DNA of 64,000 nt, taken from NCBI GenBank assembly GCA_023213315.1, contig JAKCPI010004461.1:50352-114351 (forward strand), read 5' to 3'. The notes under the pieces were generated by a model. The model did no database searches. It saw only the letters and a list, made by a program, of their open reading frames with translations, and was not told where the DNA came from. The DNA comes from Euborellia annulipes. Taxonomy: Eukaryota > Arthropoda > Insecta > Dermaptera > Anisolabididae. Each line of letters begins with the position of its first letter. Position 1 is the first letter of the stretch. The position numbers and the translations under genes were made by a program. Shown here piece after piece: positions 11,822 through 26,500 of the stretch.

Positions 11822-14800
11822 TTAATTATTGGAAGAGAACATTTCTTCATCCATTTCGAAATCCATTAGATCCATATCATCATCCAAAATTTCATTTTTA
11901 AAAGTTTGCAACTTGGGCATTATATTGACTTTCGGTTTTGCCACTGAAATTAAAAAAAAAAATAATTATTTGCAATTATAAAAAAAGAAATATATTTATA
12001 TATAAACATTTTTTTTAATTAAACCCCTATGAAATTGTGTAAAAACAGAAATATTTAAATTTGACCCTGGAAATAGAAATTTTATATTGAAAGCTTGGGG
12101 ACCCGGGTCTCCCAATTACATATAAAAAAAAAACCTTGCCCTTAGAGGCCCATATAAAAAGGAAATGTTTAGATAAATTAATGAAAATTTATCTTTGATA
12201 GGGTTCTTTGAACTAATTACAATATATATACTCAGGGCCAGAACTACGAGATTTTTTAGAGGGGGCAAAATTTGATTTGCCGCCCCCTCCTTAAAATTTT
12301 CTATACAATATTCATATCGTTTTACCTTTTTTTTAAGTAAATCTTTCTTTAATTTCCGCCCCTGATATCTGCCGCCCGGGGCACACGCACCCACTGTCCC
12401 CCTCTAGATCCGGCCCTGTATATACTGTATTTTAAAAATATTTTTGTGAATGGGGGATCATTAAAAATGAGTTGGGTCCCTCAAAAAAAAATCATCTATA
12501 AGCCCCTGGGAGTTATAAATATTTATTTTTATTATATTAATACCTTGGTTTTTAGAAAGTTGATTTTTTCCTTCTTGAACTTTACGAGCATCTTCATAAA
12601 ACAAATTAGGGTGAGAAATTATTGATGGTGGGGGAACTTTCTGAGTTATTTCAAAATATCGCGTACAAGCAGGGAGATAAGAACGTTTTGTCTCTAAAAA
12701 AATTAAAAATTTGTTATAAAGAAAGAATGTGAATAAAATTCAAAAAATGTTTATAAAATCATACTTAAATTTATAAGTTCCGAAGTGGCATTTTCGGAGA
12801 TACCCCATCCACGCAAAAGATTGCGCAAAGCATCTTCACCGTAATGTTTAAAAGGACATCCATGACGATCACCAGAAGCCAAATTTGTTTCAATTAAACG
12901 ATCGCACCCATAAGGAGGCTTGTTCAATCGTTTTCCTAAAAAAAAAAAAAAAAATTTTAATTATAAAGAAGAAAGAGTTCTCGATTGCAGTTACTTTAGA
13001 GGAAGAATTTACAAATAAATGCCTTCAAAATACAAGTTTAATAAAACTAATTAAAATTAGATGTTTAGAGGTTTATAATTATTTTTTCTATTTCCCAGGC
13101 TTCACAAACCCTCTGGGGCAGTCTCCCATTTCACCGCCTCAACTTTCTTTCTTTACTTCGAGATTTTTATTAACATAAAATTTATTTAATATTATTTAAT
13201 AATAGGTTGTTCGATAAAAATTTTAGACTTTTTAATATTAATAGAATAATGCCAAGTTTCCGAAAAGTTAGATATCTAATAAATCTCCTTAACAATACGA
13301 AAACCAATCAAAAAGCATTAGTTTCGATATAAAGTTATATAATCAATAAAGATAGAGATTTGTTAGCTATTGGTTCGATAAGCTTATTTTCTAGCAACCG
13401 GGAGAGAATGCCTTCAACCTATGGAACCTTTAAACTGCGGAGAGAACTATGCCTTGGAGGAGAGGATCTTGGCATGGGCTGCGAATTCTCCAATTTGGAA
13501 GTGGCTCGGAAGGAGATATTCTTCATGAAATCATTAACACATTATTAATTTATTCATAATAATAAATCTATTCATGAGTATACGATAGAGAAAAGAGAAA
13601 AGACGGGCCTAAGCCGTTATAAGGGAAGAAATGTCAACTCCCGCTAGGCTAACTCGTAATTTCCAACCACATCTCAGAAGTCCCTAAGCAGAGGACATGG
13701 CAACCTATCGGTGTACGATTTGCCAAGGGCAGAAGAATTTATTATACCTTCTAATCCATAAATATGACGAATGCCATAGACATGTTCTTTATCAAATTTG
13801 CCAGGTTCCATCATCCTAGTGAATTCTTCTCTCCAAAATTTAATAGCATCTTCTAATCGAAGACCTATTCCTTTTAAAAACAATCCATATTGTAAACGGC
13901 CTCCGTGTTTAAGATGGTGAGTTGTCCTTAAATGGTTATGCATGGCACGCATGCAAGGTGGGAAGACAGTGCGAGATAACTAAAAAGAAATAAAGAAATT
14001 ATTATAACATGTATAGCTTTTTATAATTTTCATAAAATAAGCATACCAAATCAATTTCCTCAGGTGAAATAGAACCTTCTATTGCAGAGAGTTGAACGGG
14101 TTTTATTTCATTTGATTCCTCAACAAGAGCCATTAAATCCGTTATTCTTTGGTCGTTTTCAAAGAGAAAGAGTTTTTTTCTTGTTGTCTGAAATCAAAAC
14201 ATTTTATAAAATAGTAATTTCATGTACGCCTGCCTTTTACAATTGAGATATGCATCTTCACAGAAATACAACCAGTTTTAAAGTCAGAGCGGGAAAGTTT
14301 TTTTACAAAAAGTGTGCAAAAGAAGAGTATTAAGTCACACAGATAGGGGAAGGGAGCCTCTATCAAAATAAAATGCTTCTTTCATATGAACTGTAAACTT
14401 TTTCATTTCAAAATTCTTTATAATTATTACCAATTGAATATGAACGAGTTGACAATAATGTCTTTCATACGGTAATGATACCCAGTATACTGGTCGTAGA
14501 CAATGAGATACCGCAAGTAATAAAAAAGGAAAAATTTTCTTTATACCTCTTCTTTTTTCCTAGATATAATCCGCGAGGAGGCGAGATTAGCCGAGGGGAT
14601 AAAGCATTTAAGCTTATAATCCTCAGGTGAAGACAACTCGAGTTCAAATGCACCTCATGGCAATAAATTATCCAACTGTATATGAGATGCCTCCTCCTGA
14701 GGAAAGAAACTGGAACCCACCTCAGTATTATTCCCAGAAAGTTACTTTCTTGAGTAATCACAACGTGTCAGGTCTGACACTAATGAGTGAAGAGAGGATT

Positions 14801-16858
14801 AAAACCCAAATTCCCGAGAGGAGCAGCAAAGAAAAGAAAGCCTTTTTATGCCAAAAGCCGAACGACAAAATTTATTCGTCCATCCTAGGTCCTTGAAGGC
14901 TTATATTTATTTTAGGCACAAAGTTGTAATCGTTTATGATGCACAAATTATTAAAAGAGCGTGTGTTTCAAACGCCAATCCTACTTACTTCAAGCGATTC
15001 TGAAAGGTTTCTTTTTAAAAATGTGCTCAAGTATGAAATTATATCATAACTGGGAACATATGCATTTCCTTTATGTACATAAACTTTTCGTGATCTGACC
15101 AGATCTGGAACTTGATAAAAATTCAATTTGTAAATATCGATTTTTTCCAATTTTTCTTTGTTCATATAAAAACTTGAATCTATTAAAAAATTCTCTAGAG
15201 CACTCTTTTCTTCATTTGTTATCTGAAATTAAATAAATTCATTAATATGATATGAAGAAAATTGAAAAGATTAAAATTATTCTTACAGTAGGTAGATTTA
15301 TATTATTTTGATTCAATAAAACGCGAATATTTTCAGGCGCGAGGCTCATGAATCGCATTTTAAATAAAATCAGCTCATGGGTTATGAACCAATTTTGGAG
15401 ATCAGGATTTCGACAATAAGCAAATCTCAATGTAAAATGAGAAATATGATCTCGTCGGCGCATTTTGAGATCTTGTTCCGTTTTACCATCTCCAGAATTT
15501 GCAACCTAAATAAAATAAAAGGAAAAGTTATATTTGACGGTGAACGTATTTATTATTTTATTAAAGAAATACAGCGATTTCTAGGCAGAATACACCCTAA
15601 TATATGAAAATATTAGGATGCGACAAAAACAAAAAAATTCATTAGGGGCTAAAAACAATTTTATCTGGTAAATATAATTCTTATAAAAGGCAATTTATAG
15701 CTGTGATGTTATATTAATAAGAGGCTAGAAAATGAGAGATGCAGCTAAGGTTTTTTTCTATTTATTTAATCCTCACGGCTGACGTTTCGGTTCCGTGTTT
15801 GAACTATCTTCAGAGCTGGCGAAAGTCATTATGAAAATGTCATAGTGGACTATATACATTGTTGAACCAAACTCTTATGTAATAAATATATAAGAGTTTA
15901 GTTTGGTATGGGATTACCGCATAATTTGTATATATTTATTATATAAGAGTTTGGTTCAACAATGTATAAAATCCACCATGACATTTTCATTATGACTTTT
16001 CGCCAGCTCTTAAGATGGTTCAAAAGCAGCTCTGCGGATTAAATAAATAAAGAAAAAAACCTTAGCTGCATCTCTCATTTTCTACCCTCTTATTAAATAT
16101 TAATTATAAAATTGTCTTTGTTTCAAACCAAGGTCAATTAACAATTAGAGTACAATGATTTCTAATTTCCTATCATTTTTATTGAACGTTTAGGGTGAAT
16201 CAATTAACAATATGAAATAAATTATTTTCAAATAGAATTCTATATGTAGAGGTTTTAGCGCTCGCTTTAGTCCTCTTTTTTTGTATACTCCAATATGAAC
16301 TCACAGACTTGGCTAGTTCGGGTTCGCATTCGAAATTCCAATGGGAAATTTCTTAAAACAAACGTGACAGTCAGTCAGTCAGAAAATAGCAAATTATATA
16401 TATACATTTTGTCATTTCGAAATCTATTTTTTTATTCAATGGAAGACATTGTAGTAAATGTTTCTATTTATTATATAAGTCAAAATTTGACGAATAAAAT
16501 AGTTTGTTGGAATAGAACTTACTAATCTGGCCCAATCTTTTAATCCTAAGTTTTTTATTTCTTCCACAATAGCATTTTTCCATTCTTCAGAAAATTGAGC
16601 TGATATCTTTTGATTGACTTGAAATATTGCCTTTAAAACTAAAACACATATAAAGTATTATTTTATTTGAATAATAATATAAAATATTGAATATTAAAAT
16701 ATACCTTTTAATCTTTCTAAAGCCCATAATTCAAATTCTTCTAATTTTAATATTCCAACAGGAGGAATAAGATAAAATTGAATGTCCATTGGATATAAAG
16801 AGACTAAACTTAAATCACACTCCCTTTTAGGGGTAAACGAAGTTGAAGTAATATTCAT
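11822..16858 (-). CDS. PRIM2: DNA primase large subunit
   Basis: Nine exons give a 512-aa protein (human about 509): 16858-16705, 16638-16523, 15505-15287, 15222-14989, 14187-14047, 13979-13748, 12935-12765, 12693-12544 and 11943-11822. All have GT/AG borders and join in phase. The large subunit partners with PRIM1 and DNA polymerase alpha to start RNA primers in the nucleus. Diagnostic blocks are [17 protein letters not shown] in the N-terminal domain and [20 protein letters not shown] in the C-terminal domain. Four cysteines for the 4Fe-4S cluster are visible: Cys297 (FPPCM), Cys376 (YGCDR), Cys392 (HGCPF) and Cys432 (PACTRYFE). Their spacing matches the known human set. The tail is acidic ([16 protein letters not shown]). 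It starts 738 bp from the ULK gene in head-to-head orientation. Introns hold a tRNA-like segment and other repeats. Confidence 0.96.
12232..12418 (-). repeat. 'CAGGGCCGGATCTAG' repeat in PRIM2 intron 8
   Basis: On the minus strand it begins TACAGGGCCGGATCTAGAGG and holds GC-rich CCCCGGGCGGCA. The opposite end reads CAGGGCCAGAACTACGAG on the plus strand, giving imperfect inverted ends. It is probably a small non-autonomous DNA element. Confidence 0.5.
14588..14684 (+). repeat. tRNA-Leu-like segment in PRIM2 intron 4
   Basis: Reads an A-box-like TTAGCCGAGGGGATAAAGC, a candidate anticodon loop, a variable arm and a B box GAGTTCAAATGCACC. Mismatches in the B box and stems suggest a tRNA-derived repeat or pseudogene. 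Confidence 0.45.
15710..16101. mobile_element. Fold-back element with hammerhead-like motif, in PRIM2 intron 2
   Basis: Arms of about 180 bp: ATATTAATAAGAGGCTAG at 15710 pairs with the complement ending near 16101. The loop is near 15900. The left arm carries an intact motif (15781-15813, minus strand). The right arm has a decayed version (CTTAAGATGGTTC near 16008). Confidence 0.8.
15781..15813 (-). ncRNA. Hammerhead ribozyme-like motif
   Basis: CTGAAGA, stem II GTTC/GAAC with a 7-nt loop, then GAAACGTC. It is on the same strand as PRIM2, inside intron 2. Flanking stem I is weak (3 bp, a mismatch, more pairs). Confidence 0.55.
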
Positions 16859-17595
16859 TTTTAAAGAAATAAAGGTAATGAAGTAGGTTTAATTGATAAA
16901 TAAATAAAATTTAAAATTATAAAACTCAACATGAAATCTGACAAAGAGAAAAGCGCGCCAAACTGTTTCTTAATTTTCATGGTTACCAACTAAAAATCAA
17001 ATTTTTTAAATAATTTAAATATATATACTCTGTGATTTAAATTTAAAAAAAATTTTTTTAATACTTAAAATTTTAATTATTATCAATTAGATTATTAACA
17101 TTATTAAAAATTAAAATATATTTTAGTATAAAATATATAGTAAAAAATATAGCGTGATATATTTTTAAAATAAATTTTTAAAATTATATATTTAATTATA
17201 CTCACAATTACTTACTGAAAAAATATATTTTAATTATTATAAATAGTTTTTAAATAATTAATTTTTTCTTTTTAGATTTGTTAAGTTGTTAACTTGTTTA
17301 AAAATGGTGTCGAATGCAGACTGCTTGACGGCCATCAAAGTAAATGTCATAAAAAACAATGCGTAATTTTTATCTAGTCTGATGACATTTATTTCGTTTA
17401 TTAATCATCTATTCTATTTGTAACAATGTGAATGTCGTTATTTATTTTTTTAACTTATTCTTAAGAACTCTTATCAAATTATTAAGGCAATATTTTCATT
17501 ATTATTGATCTAAAGTATCCACAAACCAAAGTGATTACGATATTAGGATGTTATTTATTTGAATGATTTATTTAGAAAAGTAAACGAGAATCAAA
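16859..17595. promoter_or_regulatory. Shared intergenic region of PRIM2 and ULK (divergent)
   Basis: 737 bp separate the two start codons, which face away from each other. Both promoters and 5' UTRs must lie here unless there are upstream non-coding exons. The region is very AT-rich. I cannot name a TATA box or initiator with confidence. Confidence 0.6.
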
Positions 17596-20500
17596 ATGGA
17601 AGTTGTGGGTGATTATGAATATAGCCATAAGGAATTAATCGGGCACGGAGCGTTTGCTGTTGTCTTTAAAGGAAGACTTCGAAAGGTAATATAACTTTTC
17701 AATACTTACCTTTTAAAATACTACGTAAAAAACTTACCTTTTTAGTTAGGCCACAAAAGAGAATTTATTAAGGAGAAAAAACTTAATCAGAATTAAAGAT
17801 ACATTTATTAAAAAGAATTGTCAAACTTTTAATTAAAATATTTATTATTTTGTTGCTTTATATGAATAATAAAATATGACCTTAAACTCACAAGTCAATT
17901 TTGAACAATTGCTTTCTTATTTTTGTGATTGCTCAATGAATATGACAATAGCAGCTTTTTATTTTTATTTTTATACTTGTATTTATCTTTAGAAAATTTA
18001 AAGTTTTTTAACCTATTATGTTTTTTTCTTTGATTGTGAAAAAAGAAAGCTATTCTATTTGTTTATTTCTACTTAAAATGTTGATCTTCATATCAAGACA
18101 AATTAAAATTTAAAGTGACATTTTCCAATAATATAGAAGGCAAGACATTTGAATATAATTGAGAACTCACATGCAAAATTTTTGTTGTTTACTTAAATTA
18201 AAAAAAAGGATATGAGTAGTTTTGTATAGCTTTCTTATAGTCCCAATATCTACAATATATTGATCAATATTATGATTCATTTGGCAATTTAACAGGAAGT
18301 TTGTAATAATGGAAAGTAGATATCAGCCAAAGTATGATTGATCATGTTCAATAAAACTCCCAGAATAAGATGTTTATTGGTCAAACCAAGCTTTTTCAAT
18401 AAAAAAAAATGGTGAACCTGAAGGACCCCAGTTTGGCTGATATATTCATTATTCCAGATTGTTTTCCGAATTTAACACAACCCCTTCTCTGAATTTTACA
18501 ATTTTTTAATTGATTATCAAAATTTTTAGAGTAAATAATAATAAAAATTATCTGACATAAAAGAGAAAAAATTCTTATTTTCTAAAATAAGGAGGACAAT
18601 ACCTTTATAACAAAATTCAGAGAATTCAGAATAGGCCAGTCAAATCTTAAAAAAAAGAACCTAAAATTGCAAAACGAAACGAAATCCTATATGCAACCGA
18701 AACTTCGGCCCAGCTATATTAAGTAATAATAAAAATTAAAAAAACTACTAGCTGCTTCGCTCATTGGAGAAATCCACCTTTAATCTAATTTATGAAAACC
18801 ATGTAAATTTTTCAATCATCCTATCTCAAAAACTATTATGACTTTGTGTGTGACCTTGTTTTGTTTTTTGCTTTTTATTTTTTGTATTGATCACTCTGAT
18901 CCTCCTGTACTGAGCGGAAGCTCTTAAAAACAGTAATAAATAATCTAACTATTATGACTTCAATTGTTTCAAATCATAATATACTTTCAAAATCATAGTA
19001 GCAACTAATGTCAAAAGCCCATAGTTTTTGAATTGAACTACAAAAACTGAAAAAAGTCCGAAAATGTTGCAGTTTATCGAGTATAAATCAAGAAGCACAA
19101 CTTTTTTTGCTTGCAAAACGAGGTTTCACACTCTCCTAAGGGTCCAAATAACATATCAAAAAAGCGCGTTACATCGCCTTTTGCGATTTCAATGTCGAAT
19201 TTGACTGGCTTAAAAGGACGGATTAATTAATATTCTATTTTTTATTAATATATGAATATTTTTATATATATATAAACTTAATTTACTTTTTTTTTTTAGA
19301 ATCCCAATTTCATAGTAGCTATTAAAAGTATTACGAAGAAAAATTTGGCAAAATCCCAAAATCTACTTGGGAAAGAAATAAAAATACTTAAAGTAAGTGA
19401 ATAATTAAAAAATGATATTTTTAAAGAAACCGTATTAAATTATTTATTTTTTTTTTTAGGAACTCACTGAATTGCATCATGAGAATGTCGTAGCTCTCTT
19501 TGATTGTAAAGAAACTGCTCATAATGTATTCTTAGTTATGGAAGTAAGAATCAATATTATTTTTAATTTCACTAATTACTAAAAGTTATATTAATTTATT
19601 AATTTTATTCCAGTACTGCAATGGAGGGGATTTGGCAGATTATTTATCAAGTAAATATATAGACAACTATTATTACTTTACTGATTTTAATAATTAATAT
19701 TTTTCCTTTCTTTTAGATAAAGGAACTCTAAGTGAAGATACAATTCGACTATTTCTCTATCAAATGGGTAAACATTTTTTATTGGATCTTCATCATAATT
19801 CTATCCATTTTTTTTTTAAAGAGAGGAAAGTAAATTTTTTAAAATACAGTATACTTCTTTTTGATTATTTTTTTAATTGTCACTATTATTTGAGCTTGGC
19901 TTGAACGGGCCCCTGTTTTAAAAAACGAATAATACAATATTTTTCTCAGATACTCCTTCCACTGTTTGGCAATGTTTAAATTTTATCTTCTCTCTTTTTT
20001 ATGCATATTCTCTTATTTGAGTGAGTAATTTGTTCTCAATATATTTTCATAATTATTTCTGTGAGTTGTGATCTTTTATATCTTCAATTTCCCAGAATTC
20101 AATCTACAATCCTTATTTATAAATAATACCTTTTTTCACTTTCTTATGTCTCATTTCTGATATCTTCTCCACATATTGCTTTGATGTATTTTAATAAGTT
20201 TTTCGTAATTCATAAATAGTATAATAAAAAATAAGTTCTTCGTATATAGAATGTCAATAAGTTTTGTATTTAAAAAAATTTTTCTTCTCTTCTTCATTTT
20301 ATCATCTTTCTTATAAAATTTATAAAAATTAAAATAGGCCTAATAATAATAATAAATTTATAATTACAGCCGGAGCCATGAAAGCTCTTTATGCTAAAGG
20401 AATAGTTCATAGGGACCTTAAACCACAAAATATTCTTCTAAGTTATTCCGATGATAAAAATAAGGATTCCGTAAGACCTCAAGATATACGATTGAAAATA

Positions 20501-23500
20501 GGTATTTTAATATATATAAATTCGCATTTTTAAACCGCGATATATATAAAATTGTATGTATAAAATTATGAAAAATCTATTTTTTAGCCGATTTTGGTTT
20601 TGCGCGTTTTCTTCAAGACGGAGTGATGGCAGCTACTCTTTGTGGATCTCCAATGTATATGGTAATAAATAATTAAAATTTAAATATTTAAAAGTTATCA
20701 TGCATATACTTAAATTATTATAATTTAGTAGACTGATTCGCACTTTTAATCCTTGACAAAAGACTTTGTCAAAATGAAAAATATCGTTTTCGGAACTTTT
20801 ATATATATATAAATGTAATGAATTTTTTAAAATTAATTATTACTTTCTCTTATTTTTTGATAGGCACCTGAAGTTATAATGTCATTGCAATATGATGCCA
20901 AAGCGGATCTTTGGAGTTTAGGAACGATTGTCTTTCAATGTCTAACTGGAAGAGCTCCATTTCAGGCTACTAGTCCACAGGCTCTTAAGCAATTTTATGA
21001 GAAAAACGCTAATCTCGCACCAAAGTAATAAATGAATATATAAAATATATATATATATAATTAACATTTTATACTAATTAAATTATTTCTTGTTTAAAGG
21101 ATCCCTTCTGGAACATCACAGGAATTAGCAGATCTTCTCTTAGGCCTTTTGAGAAGAAACGCTCGTGATCGAATGTCATTTGATAAATTTTTTAATCATC
21201 CTTTTCTTCAAAGACCACCTGAACCAACTCCTTCACTTTTGGGTATATAATTTAATTTAGATATTTTTGTTAAATCTATCCCTATATATGTGAAGGGCAT
21301 CCTCTACGGAAACCTCGGACATACACGGATAGGGTTTTCCTCAAGGAAATGGACTTAAGGCCAACACACTAGTTTCTTTATTAAAATTTTATCATATTTT
21401 CCAAAATTTATTTTAAAATTCAATAAATATAGATGCATTTTAATCGAAAAACAAAAAAAATATTTGATTATTTTATTTATTTATTTTAAGGTCTTTTTTC
21501 CAAATAATTGGTATCCAATTCATTTGAAATAAATATTTCTCGTTTGGGACGGGAAGCGAACCCGGGACCCCAGAAGCTAATGTCTTTTCTCTGAGCCAAG
21601 GGTCACGGTCATTTGAAATATTCCAAATACATATTTTAAAATTCCTACCTGAGGCCGCCTGTCGTGCCCATATATGCAGCGATAAACTGACAAATTCCGG
21701 CCTTGAAGAAAATATTGTTGAATTTCAATCGGGATTTTTCGGCCTCAAGGGCCTTGAGGAAAATCCGATGGTGTTTGGGGGTCTTTATGAAAATAGAAAT
21801 AATAATAATTTCTTCTCTCTTTTTTTTCTAGATCTTCCTGTTCCATCTCCACCTCTCTCAATGACATCTGCACCTTCAACACCTCCAAAAATAACTCCAA
21901 TTGTACCTCGCCGAGCTATAATTGCAAAACCTGTTTCACGAACTCCACCGTCACCCTGTTCACCTCTAACTATAAGAAGGGCAAGTAGTTCAAGCCCCGA
22001 GGAAACGGATGATTTTGTTATGGTACCTGAAAATCTTCCTAGTCATCCTCCGGTACCAGAACATCTTGATAGGATGTATGTTAAAATAATTCACGAATTC
22101 TTTTTTGAATGATTTTTTTTTTTTTTACATTTTGTTAAAAATTTTCTAGAAGTACAAAAGGACGAAATTCTTCAATTGCGCTTGCTACCAGTCCACCACG
22201 ACCAAGTTATTTACCTATTTCAGAACCAATTCCAGTTCCAACACAACGAGATGTTTATCAACAACTTCATTCTCATGAGGGTCTTCCATCACCAAGCAAG
22301 GTACGAGATTATTTATTGAATTTATTTATAATATACATGATTTTTTGAATTCTAAACATGATTTTTAAAAAATATTTTTAGAGTTCTGTGCCGCGATCTC
22401 AACCAATAAGTATGAAACGAGGAAGCGAACAACATACGAGGGCAACAGCACCTCCCGATATTGGATCTCTCTCGCCTCCCTCAGTAAGGAAAAAAAAGTC
22501 GAATATAAAGCAGATTATTTACTTTTACAGAAATATTTTAACTGACTTAATATCCGTGAAATAGGGAAATTTTCTGTAAAAATAAATTTATAAAAATTTA
22601 CTGTTCTTCATGTTAATCGGGCATCTTTTTATATTTTGAAATAATATCAATCACATTGCCATTTTTCATTGTTTTGGTTACAATTTTTTTTGAAACTTGC
22701 TTATAAACAATGAGTGACAATATTAATCATCATCATTACACTTTCTCATATGATTATTTCATTGTTTTTATAAAAGAAGAAATCGGATTATCGGATATAT
22801 TTGTATCACATTAAAAGTTTTTCATACTTTTTCAAATATTAATAAAACAAACCTGGTGTGACTGTTCGAACCAGATTTTTTTCTGTCGAGATATATTTAG
22901 TTTCCCATAGCACCTTAGTTCTAAACTTGACCACATGCATTTCATAAGTAAAAAAGTCAATTGATTCAAAATTTCCATAGGCTCTGTGGATTTTAAATGT
23001 TGACTGCTTGAAATAAACTATGGTTATTTTTCAAAATGTTAATCTCATATTAGGATATTTTATACACAATAGAGAATCCTAAATAAATACAAAATTTCAT
23101 AAAAATTGGAAAAAAATAAAATGAGTAAGTAAGTTCCAAAGGGGACCCCCTTTGAATCGAAATTAACATGCAAATCCCCTTAGGGATTTAACATTGGCTC
23201 TATGGAGGGAAGCCGGATAATTAATTTGAAAAATCTGAAATACTACATTAGTAAAGTGTACTTCAAACAATTTTCACGAAAAATTTTACTGATATACTTT
23301 TTAAAGAGAATCTAAAAAATAATTGATTTTTGTATTTTAATCAAAATCGTTAGGGCGAATTTTGAGAAAATCGAAAAAAAAACTGAAAGTAAAGTACTAG
23401 TACTTTTTGGCCGAATTTGTTTCAAAGGCTTATTATCATGCCTCAGAAGGGTGCCTAACTTATATATAAAATTTCAACCTCGTAGCTCATTTCCTTCATG

Positions 23501-26500
23501 CTTACTCACAGACCGATTTGTGGGACCCACTTTTTTGAAATCATTGGGTCTCAAAACATGTATTTCCATCAAAATCTCGATTTTTAACATGCTCGTAATA
23601 CTTTCTCTCTATATAAGATTACATATATAGATATAGAATAAATGCAGGAGAAAGTAGAAAAACAAAAACAATGAGATAATCACATGAGAAAAGACATGTT
23701 TATGCTTTAATATTGTCACTGTATTCCATAAAAGTCATGCCTCTATTATAGCTTAAGATTAACGAATCTCAATTCATTTATTAAACAAAAAAACCAAATT
23801 TTTCTTTTCCTAATTTTATACTCTCTATACTTTCATGATACTTTTAAAGAGATTTCTTGAATCTAATTGTCTTATTTTAAATTTAAGGTACAATTTATGA
23901 TTGGAACACCCCCGGGAGGACAAACCCGTAGGCGAAGCGCATCCGGAAGTTCTTGTGAAACGCCGCCGCCTGTAACTACTTGGACAGTATCTCCGGTTTC
24001 AGGTGGAAAATTAACACCGACTTGTTCTCCCCTTAAAAGATCTGGTATTTAAATTATTTGATATTGATAGATTATATACTGTACTTAAATAATCAATTTA
24101 ATTTATCTCTAATTTTAGGCACGAGTTCCCCTCTTCTTAATGGACCACTTGCAATGTTACCTAATCTAATTCCTGATAATAACAATTTGAAACAATCTCC
24201 GATGATGCCTTTTGGAACTCGAGCGATGACGCTTCCCGAAATATCAGGTAATTAAATATTATTTTATAAATCTAGTTTTTTCCTCTATTAATACAAAAGT
24301 TTTATTTTTAAATGTATTTGTTAATTTATCAATTTAATCATTCACGAGTGTCCACAAATATAAGAAATTGAAGAGATTAAGGGCAAATAAACGGCAATCC
24401 CAATAGGGAACTCAAATAATAAAAAAAAAGGAAGGGCAGCCAATGAACTATTAATATTTCCTACTATATATATATATATAGACGCTACTTAAGTGAAGAC
24501 GAAATTTCTCTTATTAAGTCGCCTGGTTGAGATTTATTTTACGTTTTGGCTCTTTTGGAGCCATTTTCAAGAGTGTAGGATTAGAAATTAATGGTGAAGG
24601 TGAAGGAGTCTAGTTCATTTCAAAATCCAAAGCGACTTAATCCGAGAAACTGAGAAACACACGAAAACTTTATTGCCCGAAAACAATACACTATGGCATC
24701 ATGAGGTATACACTTTGTACTATTTTTCGACATAGACACCACCGAATTTGAGACATTTATCTTAGCGTGCAATCAATTTCTGGTAAAACTCGTGCACTGT
24801 GATGAAAGGAATCGTCGCACAGCCAAATAATCAATCAATGCAGGACGTTACTGACAGTACTAAATCCACTTGATAAAAATGAATACAATACCTACAATAA
24901 CAAAAATTAAACGATATTAATTTTTACTTTAGTATGTGACTTTTTTTTGCCTTTTTTAGACTCTATTTTTTAATCTGCCCACTCCCCTTCTGCGCCCTCC
25001 CAATGCTACTTAATTTTCTACTGCCCCCCGAAAGACTCAAATGCTCCCAAGGGGGCGTTATCGCCCATGTTGAGAACCTATGGTTATAAAAGAGTGTTGG
25101 TTACATTGTTTTCGGGGTCACAGTTTTACTGGCCATTATTAAATCAAAATTTTTTTAATTTTTAGAAGCAGGATTCAATGGATTTCTCCCAGACACGCCG
25201 CCTATGAATATGGGAGGTCCGATAACTTTCCTTGCCCCAGAACTTCCCGAAGAAACATTATTAGATGTAAGTAAATTTTAAATTACAACTAAAAAGAAAA
25301 AAAACGAAACTATTTTTATAATAATAAATTGTTTATTTTTTAGCGTGAGCATAATGAAACTCTCGCAAAATTGAATTTCGTAGTAGCTCTTACTGATTCA
25401 ATTTTTGAAATTGCTTCGTCACGGAATCCGGGTGGTCCTCTAGCAGCCGTTCTATCGCAGGATACTCTCCCTCCCTTTGAAAATGGCGGAGCGCAAGGCA
25501 ATTCGACAGGAGGAATACAAAATGAAAGCGCTCGCCGAGCAGAACAACTTGTTCTAGTACATCGGATTATGCAACTTCTTACTTCAGGACTCAATTTGGC
25601 TTTTAAACAAATGCGTGCTGGCCAACTTCAGAAATCTGCATCTGTTAAAAATGGTAAATTTATTTTTTAACTTCTATAATTAAGGCTTAAAATATAACTG
25701 AAAATCCAAGTTGTTTGTTTTTATATTTACTTTATTTATTCCAAGAGTCATTCTGTTTTTCAATTCTTTTTTGCGCCTTTTTTTCAATTATTGTCCTTGA
25801 AACATCACCTAGTGGCAAAAACTTCTTTTAAAAGTAATTTTAATTTTTTATTCATTCTTGCTTGGATTCTCAAAAATATGAGAAAATTTTCAGTAATTGA
25901 AATAGAACATAATTTTTATAAATGAACATTTTATATTATTTTTTAAATATATTCCTTTACTTTTTCAGTGATTTTTAACATGCATAGAAAATTATGCAAG
26001 TGTCTACATGAGAGCAAATTGTTATATTCGCCTGGTCTTCTTGAACATGCTGGAAGTTGCAATATCACACCAGAAAAGATCTTATATCATCATGCAATCA
26101 ATTTGGTAAAATCTTTTTTTTTTAATAACATAAAACCTTATTTAAAAATGTCGAGATATATTTAGTTTCCGCCGATATATTAGAATTCAAGATGTAAAAT
26201 TTGAAGGGCTTAGTGGAAGATAGTCTTAAGCCACAAAACATTAGTTTCGAGATATTGACAAATTAAACTTGTTAGACAAATTAGGGTCAAATCTGTAAAT
26301 CATAATAACATAATAACTTTATAAAAATAAAACACTTGTATGTCTTATAAAGCATATAGACCTGATTATAAATAAATAACCATTTGTATTCGAATAATTA
26401 TTTTACCATAAAACCAATACCTATGTGATAAATTTTTACTTTCTCTAACCTATATGTATATGTTAATACACACACACACATATATATATAGAAAGTATTG

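Noticed and set aside
15820..16080. Alternative exons of PRIM2 in intron 2
   Set aside because: The sequence is a fold-back element. The PRIM2 exons on both sides join in phase without it.
25340..25594. 84-codon open frame on the minus strand
   Set aside because: Antisense shadow of ULK exon 16.
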